A DNA stretch of 64,000 bases from Trichococcus sp. K1Tr (GCF_028309625.1 NZ_JAQMHR010000008.1:83679-147678), one strand, 5' to 3'; counted from the first letter of the stretch, positions 52,990 through 62,860 are shown. Made by a program: numbers and translations. Notes: generated by a model not told the origin, from the sequence alone.

Positions 52990-53853
52990 TTATAACTTTT
53001 GATCCCTGGCCAAAGCCAAACAACCTATTATACCCGCGTTATCGCCCAATTTAGGTGTAACAATATACGTCTCGATATCCGGCGTCCTTACATACTGATT
53101 CAGCTTCTTCTCAAAAGCTTCTCTGATTTTTGGTAGCAAGTGCGCTTGCTTCATCACTCCACCGCCAAAGATGATCCGATCCGGCGACAAGATTAGGGTT
53201 GTGTTATGGGCACATTGGGCGAGATAATCGGCTTCAATTTCCCATGCAACATCTGTTTGCGAAACCTCATATCCTTTTTTTCCTGTCCGTTTTTCGATTG
53301 CCGGACCAGAAGCTAGTCCTTCTAAACAGCCGTTGTGGAATGGGCAGGTCCCATTGAAATTGTCCGCTTCATGCCGCTGTAAGAGCATGTGTCCCATTTC
53401 TGGGTGACTAAATCCATCCACAAATGAGCCGTTTTGAATTGCTCCTCCGCCGACACCCGTACCGACAGTGTAATATACTAGATTGCGTAAGCCTTTACCA
53501 TGCCCAGCTACATATTCTCCATAACAAGCTGCATTCACATCAGTTGTCCAAAAGAACGGAATGTCAAATTCTTCTTTTAACGTGCCAATGAAATCAAAAT
53601 TCTCCCAATTTTTTTTCGGAGTGGAGGTAATAAACCCATATGTAGGCGATTCTTTATGAATATCGATAGGTCCGAAGGATCCTATTCCTATACCAATCAT
53701 CTCATCCCTATACTTTTCAAAAAAATTAATCACTTGAGGTATTGTCTTTTGGGGAATATCTGTAGGAAAACTGACGCTATCAACTACAGATAGCGTCTCG
53801 TCACCTACTGCGCAAACAAACTTCGTGCCCCCTGCTTCAATTGCACCATACAT
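52990..53853 (-). CDS. scrK: Fructokinase, ROK family (ScrK type)
   Basis: Sugar kinase of about 287 aa. The ATP motif is EAGGTKFVCAVG, the active-site region FWTTDVNAACYGEY, and the ROK zinc site is HPEMGHMLLQRH followed by CPFHNGCLEGLASGPA. These fit the bacterial ROK fructokinases that make fructose 6-phosphate. AAAGGAG precedes the ATG at 53853. It is the last gene of the sigma-54-type PTS operon, right after the second GH172 gene, which supports release of free fructose by that enzyme. Confidence 0.88.
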   Translation of the reverse strand: MYGAIEAGGTKFVCAVGDETLSVVDSVSFPTDIPQKTIPQVINFFEKYRDEMIGIGIGSFGPIDIHKESPTYGFITSTPKKNWENFDFIGTLKEEFDIPFFWTTDVNAACYGEYVAGHGKGLRNLVYYTVGTGVGGGAIQNGSFVDGFSHPEMGHMLLQRHEADNFNGTCPFHNGCLEGLASGPAIEKRTGKKGYEVSQTDVAWEIEADYLAQCAHNTTLILSPDRIIFGGGVMKQAHLLPKIREAFEKKLNQYVRTPDIETYIVTPKLGDNAGIIGCLALARDQKL

Positions 53854-53869
53854 TATATTTTTCTCCTTT

Positions 53870-54991
53870 CTATCTTGGTAAACGATCTTCCCGGCACAGT
53901 AATTCTGAAAATGGACTATGGGGTTCTTGTTGGTACCAGTAAGAAACTGTCGAGATATCATCTTCCCTTTCATAGAGTTTAATGTCATCATTTCCTAGAT
54001 TTTGGAAAGTAACGCTTAAATCAGACTTGAATGATATCGGATCAGGTAGATGCCAACGATACAAGCCATGCATAGGCAATGCATCATCACCGAATCCATG
54101 AACCGGATTAGGGTTTGGTTTTCCGGCACTAAAGTAGTCCCGAGTTTGATCTCGTTTTGATTGGAAAGGGTATCCCATAAATAATGTGTTAAAGTTCTGT
54201 GCATAGGGCAGTTCTCCATAATTTCGTTTGTGAAATGCCCAGGCTCCTCCAAAGTAATCTTCTGCTCCAGTTGAAGTAATGGTAGGAAAGGCCTTATCTC
54301 CATCAATATAGAATTTGAACTCCCCTTCTCCCCACCAGTATCTTTCCAGTGCACAAAGTGCCAAATAAGTCCCCACGTAATAACCCTTACCGGTAATACC
54401 GTCAACTAAAGTATAATCAACACCTTTTGTTGTAATTCTTTCTCGGTTCCATTTAGCATGAAAATACATAGCCTCTTCAGGAATTTCTGTCAATGCATAG
54501 TTGAACGTGTAAAAAATATGCTTAATGAATTCCGGATGTTCGCTAGTGAGCGTTACTTTAGCTTTTTTGCGGAAAGGCATTTCAAAATAACAATTCATAC
54601 CAGATGTTGGATTCACGACGATTGGTAATGAATTTACTTCACATCGTGCACCAAACCCATTACAGAAGAAATCCCCTAAAGGACTTTCCACAGAAGGAGT
54701 AACTTCATCATCCCAGTAGATTCTAAGAATCAAATCTCTTAAGACAAAACTACCAGCAATTGTTTTATCTGTTACAGTCATCCAAAAATGACGTAATACC
54801 CCTGGCCCTTCAATTTCTGCTAAAGTTATAGTCTCTCCGGGTTGGATAGGCACAGAAGGAGATCCTTTCCTTCCTAAGCCCAAATGACTTGCAGTCATCG
54901 CAGCTTTTCCCTTCTCACCAGTAATATTTTCAGGCGAAATTGTTCGACTTTCTTCTCCTTTATGAATCCAAATGTTTTTTAACGTATCCAT
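53870..54991 (-). CDS. GH172 (DUF2961) glycoside hydrolase, short form
   Basis: GH172 enzyme of about 373 aa, close to the usual single-domain size. Motifs: EIEGPGVLRHFWMTV, the jelly-roll segment RIYWDDEVTPSVESPLGDFF, and the active-site block YWWGEGEFKFYIDGD then STGAEDYFGGAWAF. Candidate catalytic Glu residues are about 222 and 244. No signal peptide. AAGGAG precedes the ATG at 54991, which overlaps the EIIA gene end. It is encoded between a mannose-family PTS and a fructokinase, so it probably splits an imported, perhaps phosphorylated, fructoside in the cytoplasm. D-arabinofuranosides are an alternative. Confidence 0.86.
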   Translation of the reverse strand: MDTLKNIWIHKGEESRTISPENITGEKGKAAMTASHLGLGRKGSPSVPIQPGETITLAEIEGPGVLRHFWMTVTDKTIAGSFVLRDLILRIYWDDEVTPSVESPLGDFFCNGFGARCEVNSLPIVVNPTSGMNCYFEMPFRKKAKVTLTSEHPEFIKHIFYTFNYALTEIPEEAMYFHAKWNRERITTKGVDYTLVDGITGKGYYVGTYLALCALERYWWGEGEFKFYIDGDKAFPTITSTGAEDYFGGAWAFHKRNYGELPYAQNFNTLFMGYPFQSKRDQTRDYFSAGKPNPNPVHGFGDDALPMHGLYRWHLPDPISFKSDLSVTFQNLGNDDIKLYEREDDISTVSYWYQQEPHSPFSELLCREDRLPR

Positions 54992-55001
54992 TTTTTTCTC
55001 C

Positions 55002-55400
55002 TTACTCATCTGAAGTTTCTTTTTGAATAATTTGATCATTAACATAAATCAGCTGTTGTCGAGCTTCAGCCACCAGTTGTGGAATGTCAATATGCGGACT
55101 GTCTAATTGAACTGCAATACTGATTGCTAAAGGGAGATTAATTCCAGAAATGACATGAACCCGGTTAGACATATAGGGAAAGAAGCGTTGATTAACACTC
55201 CCTCCCGCCATATCAGTTAGAACAATAAATTCATCTTCATAGTTTAGTAACTCTTCAATTATTGGACGGATATCTTCTGTCTTCCGATCTGTATATGCAC
55301 ATAATGCAATAATTCGATCATCTCCACCAGTTAAGAAATCTAATGTTTTTTTGAAACCTTCTGCTAACTGAGAATGGCTAGCGATAATCATTTTCCTCAT
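55002..55400 (-). CDS. PTS mannose-family EIIA component (LevD-like)
   Basis: Phosphocarrier of about 132 aa. The active His lies in MIIASHSQLAEGFK near residue 9, and VLTDMAGGSVNQRF is the second family motif. GAAAGGAA precedes the ATG at 55400. Here IIA is the fourth PTS gene of the operon (order IIB-IIC-IID-IIA), unlike the first PTS operon of the window. Confidence 0.9.
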   Translation of the reverse strand: MRKMIIASHSQLAEGFKKTLDFLTGGDDRIIALCAYTDRKTEDIRPIIEELLNYEDEFIVLTDMAGGSVNQRFFPYMSNRVHVISGINLPLAISIAVQLDSPHIDIPQLVAEARQQLIYVNDQIIQKETSDE

Positions 55401-55427
55401 AAATTTTTCCTTTCTATATTTCAATAT

Positions 55428-56240
55428 TTATGCCAAAATTCCAAATGCAGATGCAATCATAGCAAAAAGAATTACAACTAAAATCAATAGTGTCATACTC
55501 ATTTTTTTCTTTGAGAGCAGATAATACGCAGCGCCTGTGATCATTACAGGAATCAGAGCCGGTAATATGTTGTTTAGCATAGGTTGAATTTCCATATTTA
55601 CTTCTCCGAAATTAAAAGTAATTGGCGTAATAACGTTTATTACTGAAGCAATTAGGGCTCCCACAACAGTCAGGCCTAAAACAGACGCAGCTTCTGTCAA
55701 GAAGGTTATTTTTTCCCCATACTCAGTTACAATTTTGAGACCTTGTTTATAACCGAATTCAAAGCCACGCATACGGAAGAAGAAAATAACTAAAATAAGT
55801 AATAGCCACATGAAAATACCAAATGGATTCCCTTCAAGAGCCATATATGCAGCAATTGATCCCATAATAGTTGGAATCATGGTCATCAACAATGAATCGC
55901 CTATTCCAGCTAAAGGCCCCATCGTCCCTACCTTAAAGTCTTGAATTGCATCTTTAGCGGATAGTCCTTGCTTCTCTTCCATCGCTACGACAGCCCCTAA
56001 AATGATCGCTGCTAACCAAGGTTGTGTATTATAGTACTGAAAATGATTATTTAATGCGGTTTTATAATCTTCATCATTTTTGTAAATTTTCCTTAGAATG
56101 GGCGACAATGCATATACGACCGAGGCTCCCTGTTGGGTTTGGTAATTAAAAGTACACACACTCATCAACCATCTATAATTAGCTTTACGTAAATCTTTAT
56201 TGGTTACCTGGTAGGTTTCATTTTGTAAACGGTTATCCAT
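55428..56240 (-). CDS. PTS mannose-family EIID component (LevG-like)
   Basis: Membrane component of 270 aa. Markers are the N-terminal LRKANYRWLMSVCTFNYQTQ and the MGPLAGIGDSLLMTMIPTI segment. The C-terminal part is hydrophobic. It pairs with the EIIC gene two bases upstream. Confidence 0.92.
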   Translation of the reverse strand: MDNRLQNETYQVTNKDLRKANYRWLMSVCTFNYQTQQGASVVYALSPILRKIYKNDEDYKTALNNHFQYYNTQPWLAAIILGAVVAMEEKQGLSAKDAIQDFKVGTMGPLAGIGDSLLMTMIPTIMGSIAAYMALEGNPFGIFMWLLLILVIFFFRMRGFEFGYKQGLKIVTEYGEKITFLTEAASVLGLTVVGALIASVINVITPITFNFGEVNMEIQPMLNNILPALIPVMITGAAYYLLSKKKMSMTLLILVVILFAMIASAFGILA

Positions 56241-56242
56241 TA

Positions 56243-57028
56243 CTATTCATCCTCTCCGATATATGTCTCCATAAACGCACCTTTAGCCAAGATACGCGCA
56301 TCTTTTTCTGTTCGTCTATATACGTTATACGCCAAGGCAAAACCGATTATTGCTGCTCCGATTATTGGAACGTTCAAAAAAGCTGCAATGAAAAAGCCTA
56401 TTAACAAGTAACTGATATATTTTGTAGTTGGCATGAATCTTAGTAACATTGCAATCCCGACTGCAGGCAGCATTTTCCCTGCAAGTGTTAAGCCATTCAT
56501 AAACCATTCAGGCATATTTTCTAATAAGAAATTAACTGCAGATTGCCCTAATGTTACAGAAATGAACACTGGAATAGCTGCTGATAATCCGAAGAGGATA
56601 GGTCCCAGCCATAATATCCCATTCATTTTTTTGTATTCACCTTTTTGAGAAAAATCCTGAGATTTGCGTACTACAAATCCATTTAAAATTTTTACAAGCA
56701 CATCCAATTGGACACCCAACATCCCTACAGGTAAACCAACAGCGAGTCCAGCCTCTACACCAAGAGCTGTTCCGAAGGCTGTTGCAATAATAGCTGTTGT
56801 TCCGTAATCAGGAACCGAAGAACCTCCAAAGCCAGCTACTCCCAGTGACATTAATTGTACTGTTCCCCCAACTATTAAGCCGGTTTCAATGTCTCCCATT
56901 ATTAGTCCTGTAAATAATCCCCAAAAAACTGGGTAATTAACAAATAACATAGGGATCCCATAATAATCTATATGTTTAATAAACGCTAATAGTGTTAACA
57001 AGATAATTTGCAAAATCGTTAATTCCAT
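56243..57028 (-). CDS. PTS mannose-family EIIC component (LevF-like)
   Basis: Polytopic sugar channel of 261 aa. The conserved segment GLFTGLIMGDIETGLIVGGT is followed by MSLGVAGFGGSSVPDYGTTA. It forms the translocation path with EIID. With LevR-type control and a fructokinase in the operon, fructose or a fructose-containing disaccharide is the likely cargo. Confidence 0.92.
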   Translation of the reverse strand: MELTILQIILLTLLAFIKHIDYYGIPMLFVNYPVFWGLFTGLIMGDIETGLIVGGTVQLMSLGVAGFGGSSVPDYGTTAIIATAFGTALGVEAGLAVGLPVGMLGVQLDVLVKILNGFVVRKSQDFSQKGEYKKMNGILWLGPILFGLSAAIPVFISVTLGQSAVNFLLENMPEWFMNGLTLAGKMLPAVGIAMLLRFMPTTKYISYLLIGFFIAAFLNVPIIGAAIIGFALAYNVYRRTEKDARILAKGAFMETYIGEDE

Positions 57029-57043
57029 AATGGTTTCTCTCCT

Positions 57044-57520
57044 TTATAACTTATTAGTTATTTCTTGTGGTTTATCTGCCGGAACAAACTGCGTTACGAT
57101 TTTTATACCCAAATCCAAGAGTTTTCGATAGGTACTAATATTATTTTTAGAAGCATATGCTCTCGGGGATAATTGAACACCATCATCTTTGACCACTGTC
57201 CCTCCTACAACTAGTTGAGGTATAGAAACACCATTCTCAACTAAATTTAGAATTGATTCGGGCTCTCTTACAATGACAAACACCTTCTCCTTCTCATATT
57301 TACCTGCCTTAAAATTGGTTATGGCAGTATCTTCTGAGATAATAGAAACTGCCATTCCTGCTGGACGTGCCAAACGCATACTCGCTTTTGCAATATCATC
57401 GTTAGCTACTTTGTCATCAATTACCATGACACGATGCGCTCCCGACATAGGGGCCCATTGTGTAACGATAATTCCATGAAGTAACCGATTATCAATCCTT
57501 GCCATTACTATATTCATCAT
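57044..57520 (-). CDS. PTS mannose-family EIIB component (LevE-like)
   Basis: Phosphocarrier of about 158 aa. The phosphorylated His is in MARIDNRLLHGIIVTQW. GGAGGG precedes the ATG at 57520. First gene of the operon, 36 bases downstream of a consensus sigma-54 promoter. Confidence 0.92.
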   Translation of the reverse strand: MMNIVMARIDNRLLHGIIVTQWAPMSGAHRVMVIDDKVANDDIAKASMRLARPAGMAVSIISEDTAITNFKAGKYEKEKVFVIVREPESILNLVENGVSIPQLVVGGTVVKDDGVQLSPRAYASKNNISTYRKLLDLGIKIVTQFVPADKPQEITNKL

Positions 57521-57555
57521 GTATCCCTCCAAATTTTATTTACTACTTTTCTATA

Positions 57556-57571
57556 TGCAAAAATCGTGCCA
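57556..57571 (-). promoter_or_regulatory. Sigma-54 (-24/-12) promoter of the lev-type PTS operon
   Basis: On the minus strand the 16 bases TGGCACGATTTTTGCA match the sigma-54 consensus TGGCACR-N4-TTGCW completely. They lie between the regulator gene's terminator and the EIIB start. Confidence 0.92.
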
Positions 57572-57574
57572 ATA

Positions 57575-57607
57575 CAAAAAAAGCCTGTTTTATCAGGCTT
57601 TTTTTGT
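57575..57607 (-). terminator. Terminator of the levR-type gene
   Basis: AAAAAAGCCTG pairs with CAGGCTTTTTTT. The regulator's stop codon lies inside the hairpin. Confidence 0.82.
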
Positions 57608-60259
57608 ATAATCATAAATGTAATTGACTTCAAATGCTGGGATTTCGACACTATAGTATTGTTCTACGACAGTAAATGATTTCTTGAATTTTTGATGGAA
57701 GATCCTCAAATGCTTATCTTTTAAATCCACATAGATTTCATCTTGTAGATGAGGTTGCGTGACTAAACGTTCAATTAAACAGCTAATATGGACATACAGG
57801 CCGAAACATGTATTATTATCGAGTCTTAGGCCTAATTCATTTTGTAGAATATAAATTGCATCAGAAACTTGCTCTAATAATTTAGAAGGGTTTAAGATTG
57901 TTAATTGTTCCATTAAGTTAGTTAAACTAAAATTTTTCAGAATATTTTCATTTAAAAGGTCCAATTCTTCCGTTTTAAAATGTTTAGTCAATTTATTAGA
58001 CAAATCCTCTATATTTATCCCAAGAATTAATTCCTCAATTGAGTAGAATGCCATACCTTCAATATTGGGATTCAAAGTACCTACTATAAACAGTATTTGA
58101 TAATCTTTTTTTAGCTCTTCTAGATAGTTTTCGTTGACTAATGTATAGAAATCACTGGTTTCAATTAGAAAATCTGCAGTTTTTGGCAGACTACTTTCTA
58201 AAATTTGTTTTAATTTAAAAGATGTTCCTAATCCACTTGCACATGAACATATAATCATTTCTTTCTTACGATTAGATGGCTGATATCTATACTCAACAGT
58301 TTGATTTACTTGTGCCTGTTCAAGGATATTTTTTAGAGGAATATTCAAAAAGAGTTGATTAGCAACATCAATAGCCATACGAGTGGATACATTGTTTAAA
58401 ATTCCAAAGGATCGGTCTTTCGGAATTTCTAAATGTTCATGAATTTTCTCCAATGACCCCATATCTACCAAAAGTATAAGTTCCTCGAAATGCTTTCTCT
58501 CTTGAAGATAATGATTAATTTTTGTTGCTAGTTCTTTTGATGATGTGTTCAATGGCATATCTATAGAGTCAAAAATATATCTTCCCATCATACGATTTGC
58601 GGTACTGGCCAAAGAGGAGGCAGTAGTATCACCATGAGCAATTATTAATGCTAATCGACTTTTAGAATAATCTCTATTTGTCATCAGATGAAATAAGATA
58701 GCTAGTACAAGATAATGTTCTTCAGATAAATCAATATCGGCGTTCCGGGTAAAATCATGCACCCATAGCAGCTCTTGTCTAACGCTTTTTGTAAGATCCT
58801 TTTCAAAATTCTCCCATTTTTCTAAATCGATTGTTGTATTCATATACTGGAACATCCAAGAATTAAGGAACATAATTCCTAGATGAAAATAGAAATAATC
58901 AAACTGGATTTGAAAATTTTTCTCTAAGTGCTTAATGAATTGACGGAATCGGATTTCTGCATAACTGGAATAATTATTTTGTTTTTCTCTCTGAGAATTC
59001 AAAAACCTTTTTTTTAATTCTTTGTCATAGCTTTGAAAAAGAGATTTATCGTCTTTGGTATTTCCCCAGATATTGATAAGAAGTAAGAGTAATTCTACAA
59101 ATGATATTTTTTCATCAATTCGAATCAATTCATTGACCCCAATATAAATAGTTTGTTTCTCATGATGATGTATTTTGTACTCTCGAAAATCAAATGTTGA
59201 TGGAAGGGCACTCATTTGGATTTGTAACCCCTCTGTATTATCGTTAGCTACTGAAAAAGCATTCGCACAAGAGATTTGGATAATATTTTTTAAGTTTCCT
59301 AAGTTATCTTCGAAAGAATATGTCATCAATAATTCATACAATTGCCCAGATACATATATTTTTTTGGATATTCTGGCTTCTTCCTCCTTAAAAAACATTT
59401 GAATTAGTTGTTTACGCTCAAAGTTGGAACGATTTTCGAGAGTTGGGAGAGTAATTTTTACCGGGATACGTCGTTGGAGCGTAGTCAGCAGATGCTTCTC
59501 AGGCAGCTCTGATGTAGCAAAGATAATTCGACAACGTGATTCATACCATTTCTCATTGTCACCTAAGCGGTGAAACTTTCCCAGATCCATAAATTGAAAG
59601 AGCTTTTCCTGACACTCATTACTCAATGAATGCACCTCATCTAAAAATAGAATCCCCCCAGCTGCTAATTCTGCTAGTCCTCGTCGATTTTCCGAAGCTC
59701 CTGTGTACGCTCCTTTGACATGCCCAAAAAAATTAGAAAGAAATAATTCTGGATTGTTAGCGTATTCGCTACAGTTTACAGCTACAAATTTTTTATCTTC
59801 TGATATTGTACTATTAACAACTAAATGTTCATAAACCGCATTAGCCAAGAAGCTTTTTCCAGTTCCTGTTTCACCATGTAAAAGTATCGGTAACCCATAG
59901 GGTGGATATTGTATAGCAGCCTTCATTTGAGCAAGAATTCCTTTAAGACTCCCTTGACTACCAATTACACTATCCAGTCCGATGCTATGAGTGTTTGTCA
60001 ACCACTTCTGCGCTTCAGTGATGGAAGAAAATATCAACATGTCTGGAGATTTTTTAGGTAGAACGAAGAATATAACCGGACGAGAGTTTATTTTTCCAAA
60101 AGTTCCATCCTTAACGAATTCATTTAAATATTGTGAGACAATGTTACGACTAACATTAAAATAAACTGATACTGCTGCGGCAGTATTAAGCTGCCAACTA
60201 TCTAAATTTCGACAATGGTCCACTATATAATCATAAATCTTATCTTTTAAGTCTTTCAT
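57593..60259 (-). CDS. LevR-type sigma-54-dependent activator with PTS regulation domains
   Basis: Activator of about 888 aa. Domains in order: N-terminal winged helix (about 1-60), AAA+ domain with Walker A HGETGTGKS, the sigma-54 contact loop GAYTGA and Walker B LFLDEVHSL (about 100-340), a PRD (about 430-540), an EIIA-mannose domain (ALIIAHGDTTASS), an EIIB-like domain (IICSCASGLGTS) and a second PRD with YVHISCLIERL. LevR proteins activate lev-type PTS operons and are tuned by PTS phosphorylation. GAGGTG precedes the ATG at 60259. The consensus sigma-54 promoter just downstream is its obvious target. Confidence 0.92.
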   Translation of the reverse strand: MKDLKDKIYDYIVDHCRNLDSWQLNTAAAVSVYFNVSRNIVSQYLNEFVKDGTFGKINSRPVIFFVLPKKSPDMLIFSSITEAQKWLTNTHSIGLDSVIGSQGSLKGILAQMKAAIQYPPYGLPILLHGETGTGKSFLANAVYEHLVVNSTISEDKKFVAVNCSEYANNPELFLSNFFGHVKGAYTGASENRRGLAELAAGGILFLDEVHSLSNECQEKLFQFMDLGKFHRLGDNEKWYESRCRIIFATSELPEKHLLTTLQRRIPVKITLPTLENRSNFERKQLIQMFFKEEEARISKKIYVSGQLYELLMTYSFEDNLGNLKNIIQISCANAFSVANDNTEGLQIQMSALPSTFDFREYKIHHHEKQTIYIGVNELIRIDEKISFVELLLLLINIWGNTKDDKSLFQSYDKELKKRFLNSQREKQNNYSSYAEIRFRQFIKHLEKNFQIQFDYFYFHLGIMFLNSWMFQYMNTTIDLEKWENFEKDLTKSVRQELLWVHDFTRNADIDLSEEHYLVLAILFHLMTNRDYSKSRLALIIAHGDTTASSLASTANRMMGRYIFDSIDMPLNTSSKELATKINHYLQERKHFEELILLVDMGSLEKIHEHLEIPKDRSFGILNNVSTRMAIDVANQLFLNIPLKNILEQAQVNQTVEYRYQPSNRKKEMIICSCASGLGTSFKLKQILESSLPKTADFLIETSDFYTLVNENYLEELKKDYQILFIVGTLNPNIEGMAFYSIEELILGINIEDLSNKLTKHFKTEELDLLNENILKNFSLTNLMEQLTILNPSKLLEQVSDAIYILQNELGLRLDNNTCFGLYVHISCLIERLVTQPHLQDEIYVDLKDKHLRIFHQKFKKSFTVVEQYYSVEIPAFEVNYIYDYTKKA

Positions 60260-60351
60260 CTCTACACCTCTTCGACACTGAATATAATTTTCCGACACTA
60301 CAATAATAGCATTTATAGTATTCTCAAACTATTATAATTTATAATTCCTCA

Positions 60352-60775
60352 CTAATTTTGTAGTAAGTCCCCAATCACTTCGTCATTGATTATTATAGAG
60401 ATGTATATTATCTCTATAATTAGATATTTTCGACTGAATGGATTCAGTTCAGTAAAAGACCTTTTTAAATCATCATAGCTCATTTTATTACATATATTTC
60501 CATATCTAATGTAGAACTCATCTCTATTGCCATCACAGAAGGCATGTGTGGCATGAGTTTGCTTTTTGGTCCTTCTATCCTGACTAGATTAACCCCTTTA
60601 TGTTGTATTGAAGTGCAATCTATTCGATGTAGTACTAGTCAAATCTTGGTTTTACAGAATAACCGAAATGATTGTTCCTATTGTTCAAATAGTTCTTCAG
60701 TAACTCCAGTGCCAGAAGCAACAGTAGGATTATGATTTTCATCTTCTCCAATACCTAAAATTATGGTTCCACCTT
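60352..60775 (-). pseudogene. Remnant of an AlbA_2 (Schlafen-like) ATP-binding regulator
   Basis: On the minus strand one frame reads GGTIILGIGEDENHNP, the AlbA_2 domain signature, then ends in TAG. Another frame further on reads FYIRYGNICNKMSYDDLKRS and ends at 60352. Start and most of the core are missing and frames are broken. The rest of the 60260-60849 gap shows nothing. Confidence 0.55.
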
Positions 60776-60849
60776 AGTGTAGTAGTCTACTATACTAATT
60801 AGGTGTATGAATTTATCAATAACAGATACTAAATCTTAGTGTTGTTTAA

Positions 60850-61398
60850 CTATAGTTTTCTTTTATTCCGCGTCAAAGTGCTCTTACTGATTCCGGTCAT
60901 TTTCTCTACCTCTTTATAGGAATGATTCTTCAATAGATTCATGGCCAGATTGATTTGTTGCTGATTGAATTTCTTTGGTCGCCCTTCCCTGAAATCAGGT
61001 TTCTGTTTGGCCAGCTCTTTCCCTTCCTGCGTACGTTCCACAATCAGATCGCGCTCAAAATCCGCAAAAGCGCTGAAGATGGTGAAAATCAATCTTCCGG
61101 TGGACGTGTTTTCGATAATTCCTAGATTCAGCACATTGATCCGCACGCCCTTCTCGAATAAGAGCTTGATCGTGTTCAATGCGTCTTGTGTGCTGCGAGC
61201 GAAGCGATCCAACTTCGTCACAACCAGCGTATCCCCCGTTTCAATTTCCTGAAGGAGTTTTTGGAATTCGGGACGATCACTTTTTGTTCCGGTAATTTTT
61301 TCGAAGTAAACCCGATCGCAGCGTTCCTCCTCGAGTTGACGCAGCTGTCCTTCCAGATCTTGTTGGCGGGTACTCACCCGTGCATAGCCATATTTCAT
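60850..61398 (-). CDS. Serine recombinase / resolvase, intact
   Basis: Recombinase of 182 aa. The catalytic Ser is in [13 protein letters not shown]; further motifs are [10 protein letters not shown] and [19 protein letters not shown]; the C-terminal helix-turn-helix includes [24 protein letters not shown] precedes the ATG. This length and layout are typical of plasmid- or transposon-borne resolvases. It flanks the putative abortive-infection gene, and a resolvase remnant lies on the other side of that gene. Confidence 0.92.
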   Translation of the reverse strand: MKYGYARVSTRQQDLEGQLRQLEEERCDRVYFEKITGTKSDRPEFQKLLQEIETGDTLVVTKLDRFARSTQDALNTIKLLFEKGVRINVLNLGIIENTSTGRLIFTIFSAFADFERDLIVERTQEGKELAKQKPDFREGRPKKFNQQQINLAMNLLKNHSYKEVEKMTGISKSTLTRNKRKL

Positions 61399-61621
61399 CT
61401 TTTTTTACCCTCTCTTTTGACTATAAGTTATGACACATTCGTATCCTTTGATTTTACTGGAGCAAGAAAGTATAGTCAACACTCTTAAGTTTTGATTACG
61501 AATTTTATTTTTCAAATAAAAATACCCTTTTCAGTCTTATATACGAAAAGAGAGAGTTCATCTGATATGATTATATTATGTAGTTTATTTAGTAAAAAAT
61601 ACATTTGTACGAGGAGCTGAC

Positions 61622-62779
61622 ATGAAAAAATATATTAAAGATAATTGGAAATGGCTATCAAGCGGTTTTTTTGGCCTCTTTATTATAATCCCTCTCTTGA
61701 CTCAGATATTAATTAATATAGATACGATTAATAAAGGGTCGGACGACGGTTGGTTAGGTTTTTGGGGTGGATATTTAGGTGCTATTATTGGGATAGCTGG
61801 AGCAATTTTTGTAGTACAGATACAATTGAAGGAGGATAGGGAAGGTAGAGAGGTCGAAAAAGTTGACAATACTTTCTTTAATTTACTAACACTACATAAT
61901 GATCAAAAGAACACGCTAAACGACGAGCGTATATTTGAAAAAATATATTCCGATTTTAATAAAGAACTGAAAAATCAGCTTTTAGAAGAAGGATTAGATT
62001 TTTTTTACTCAGAAAAAGCTACAATCGTTTCTATATTGCAGGAATTCATAAAAGGATATAAAAATTATATTGAAAATAATGAACAATACGTATCAGCTGA
62101 ATTCTTAGAACGTTGGGAGAGGAGAAAAACAGGGGCAACTTTTTCCGATAGTTGTACAGGTACAGCGGATTCAACCTTATATAACGATCTCTGCTATGCA
62201 TTAGAAGAAATCGCTAGTATAGAAAAATTTTTAGATGATGTCGAGAATAAAAAAATAAATTATTTTTCTCACGCGGTCTTCGAAGGAGCATATGAAAAAT
62301 TAGATAATTATACTCGGAACTATAAGGCTTATCTTTTCGATGTTCCAGAGAAATGGAACCAGTTAATTGCGGCATTATACAAATATAAATCAGGACATTT
62401 AAGTTTACTACCTTTTAATAGAAAAAAACGAGGAATCGAACGTGCTATTAATAATCATTATAGTAGAATTGGTGCATACTTTAGAATTTTTCATAGGATA
62501 GTAAAATATATTAATGATAAAGTAGCAGATGAAGAAATTAAAAAAGATTACTTAGGTTTTTTAAGAGCAACTATAAATGAAAAAGAGATGTTAGTTATAT
62601 TTTATAATGCTGCGTATACAGAAAGAGGCAATGGGCTGTTAAAGGAAATTCGTAAAACAACCTTTTTTGGAGAGCATAATGAATTATTGGAAGATTCTAC
62701 CGTGCAGCATTTTAATCCTAACTCGATGTTATGGAAATCTGAGGACCTAAAAATTATGCAAGGGTTTGGTAATAAATAG
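61622..62779 (+). CDS. Putative phage abortive infection protein (putAbiC-like)
   Basis: Protein of 385 aa with two N-terminal membrane helices (WLSSGFFGLFIIIPLLTQIL and GYLGAIIGIAGAIFVVQIQ), a charged helical body and the C-terminal signature YFRIFHRIVKYINDK, LRATINEKEMLVIFYNAAY. The helix pair followed by this block is what I know from the putAbiC family. These are membrane-linked proteins thought to stop phage growth at the cost of the host. GAGGAGC precedes the ATG. The gene is strongly AT-rich and sits between resolvase sequences, which suggests transfer. Confidence 0.78.
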   Translation: MKKYIKDNWKWLSSGFFGLFIIIPLLTQILINIDTINKGSDDGWLGFWGGYLGAIIGIAGAIFVVQIQLKEDREGREVEKVDNTFFNLLTLHNDQKNTLNDERIFEKIYSDFNKELKNQLLEEGLDFFYSEKATIVSILQEFIKGYKNYIENNEQYVSAEFLERWERRKTGATFSDSCTGTADSTLYNDLCYALEEIASIEKFLDDVENKKINYFSHAVFEGAYEKLDNYTRNYKAYLFDVPEKWNQLIAALYKYKSGHLSLLPFNRKKRGIERAINNHYSRIGAYFRIFHRIVKYINDKVADEEIKKDYLGFLRATINEKEMLVIFYNAAYTERGNGLLKEIRKTTFFGEHNELLEDSTVQHFNPNSMLWKSEDLKIMQGFGNK

Positions 62780-62860
62780 TATATATAATTAAAATGAGGG
62801 GCTCTTCTTCCCCGCATGTTGTTGATTTGCTATAGTAGCGTTACCTCATACAACCCTATA

